Of a DNA stretch of 6,686 nt, positions 6,345-6,686 are shown one piece after another. This stretch comes from Planctomycetota bacterium. Its GTDB lineage: Bacteria > Planctomycetota > UBA1135. The stretch spans positions 1-6,686 of the forward strand of contig JAKVCF010000128.1 in NCBI GenBank assembly GCA_022447335.1, written 5' to 3'. The translations under genes and the position numbers were made by a program. Under the pieces are notes generated by a model, which ran no database searches, was not told the origin of the DNA, and saw only the letters and a list, made by a program, of their open reading frames with translations. Positions within the stretch are counted from its first letter, which is position 1, and every line of letters starts with the position of its first letter.

Positions 6345-6390
6345 AACGGCGGAAGCCTTATGCCGGGCCGATTTCGCCGAGGGGCTGGGA

Positions 6391-6396
6391 TAGAAT
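6391..6396 (+). promoter_or_regulatory. Predicted -10 box (TAGAAT) of nadC, probably leaderless
   Basis: TAGAAT ends 6 nt before the ATG at 6403, so the transcription start is expected at or next to the A of ATG. The only purine-rich sequence upstream (GGGA at 6387-6390) abuts the -10 box and would not be in the transcript. No clear -35 match is seen 16-18 nt upstream. Confidence 0.55.
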
Positions 6397-6402
6397 GTGT
6401 CA

Positions 6403-6686
6403 ATGCAGTCTGCGCCCGCCGCGCTGGATTCGCTCGCTTCCCAAGTTCGACGCGCTCTCGACGAGGACCGCGCCTTCGACGACGCGACCAGTCAGGTCGT
6501 TGTGCCCGAAGAGGAGCGAGGCGCAGCCCGCATTGTGGCCAAACAAGAGGGCGTGCTTGCGGGTCTCGCCTATGCCGGAGAGGCCTTCTCGCAGTGCTGC
6601 CCAGATGGCAGCTTTAGCTGGCTTGCCCAAGAAGGGGACCGCGTGCAGCCGGGGCAGGTGATCTGGAAAGGCAGTGCATCTGCACG
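6403..6686 (+). CDS. nadC: Nicotinate-nucleotide pyrophosphorylase (carboxylating), N-terminal part
   Basis: Only the first 94 codons are present; the gene runs off the right edge. NadC (quinolinate phosphoribosyltransferase) converts quinolinate and PRPP to nicotinate mononucleotide, CO2 and pyrophosphate in de novo NAD synthesis. The visible N-terminal domain matches the family: ALDEDRAFDDATSQVVVP (the position of the usual EDxxxGDxTS, here DDATS at 26-30), RIVAKQEGVLAGLAYAGEAF (43-62), and QEGDRVQPGQVIWKGSASA (76-94), the barrel-sandwich region before the helix bundle. The PRPP- and quinolinate-binding Arg/Lys/Glu/Asp residues lie beyond the window. ModD, a related protein of molybdate loci, is a less likely alternative. 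The start ATG is supported by a TAGAAT box 6 nt upstream. Confidence 0.88.
   Translation, partial: MQSAPAALDSLASQVRRALDEDRAFDDATSQVVVPEEERGAARIVAKQEGVLAGLAYAGEAFSQCCPDGSFSWLAQEGDRVQPGQVIWKGSASA

Larger units (their letters stand above)
6211..6402. other. 192-nt spacer between the unknown gene and nadC
   Basis: No convincing coding sequence is seen here. Open frames that cross it run on out of frame into the neighbouring genes. It holds three inverted repeats and, at its right end, the nadC -10 box. It does not match tRNA, 4.5S/SRP RNA or tmRNA features that I can recognise. Confidence 0.5.

Noticed and set aside
6015..6617. 200-codon + strand frame crossing the end of the unknown gene, the spacer and nadC
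   Set aside because: It is out of frame with two supported genes, has an Arg/Ser/Gly-rich composition typical of a shadow frame, and resembles no family.
6236..6661. 141-codon + strand frame from the spacer into nadC
   Set aside because: It starts at a TTG without a ribosome binding site. Two thirds of it is an alternative frame of nadC, whose protein matches its family clearly.

Overview
The window is a compact, moderately GC-rich bacterial housekeeping region with seven genes, six complete and one cut by the right edge. I see no mobile element, CRISPR array, tRNA, rRNA or phage gene. The content (MEP isoprenoid pathway enzymes, a SurA/parvulin-like lipoprotein, an MsbA-type ABC exporter, RuvC, NadC) suggests a Gram-negative-type free-living bacterium. 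The lineage cannot be fixed by eye; Planctomycetota or a similar deep-branching diderm phylum is only a weak guess.

Left part, + strand: a predicted lipoprotein foldase with two SurA-N-like segments and a degenerate parvulin-like C-terminus (53-1750), then, 17 nt downstream and with its own Shine-Dalgarno, an MsbA-type ABC exporter (1768-3678). The two are probably one transcript concerned with the cell envelope. Middle, - strand: ispD (4861 to 4169) and ispF (4172 to 3675), joined by an ATGA stop/start overlap. IspD and IspF catalyse non-consecutive steps of the MEP pathway to IPP/DMAPP. ispF meets the ABC gene tail to tail; their stop codons share the four bases TTAA and leave no room for a terminator between them.

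Right part, + strand: ruvC (4919-5467) is divergent from ispD and overlaps by GTGA with a 248-codon gene of unknown function (5464-6210). A structured 192-nt spacer follows, then the first 94 codons of nadC (6403 to the edge).

The most interesting pattern is regulatory. The hexamer TAGAAT, a good -10 box, occurs just upstream of three transcription units: the lipoprotein, ispD and nadC. For ispD and nadC it ends only 7 and 6 nt before the ATG, which places the expected transcription start on or next to the A of ATG and predicts leaderless mRNAs. ruvC has a related TAGCAT box 6 nt before its second GTG. The first two genes, by contrast, have ordinary Shine-Dalgarno sequences. Protein-level oddities are an IspF that has lost the GRGE loop, the duplicated SurA-N-like arrangement in the lipoprotein, and an unknown protein translationally coupled to RuvC where ruvA would often be expected. 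I found no convincing evidence of a wholly new multi-gene system.
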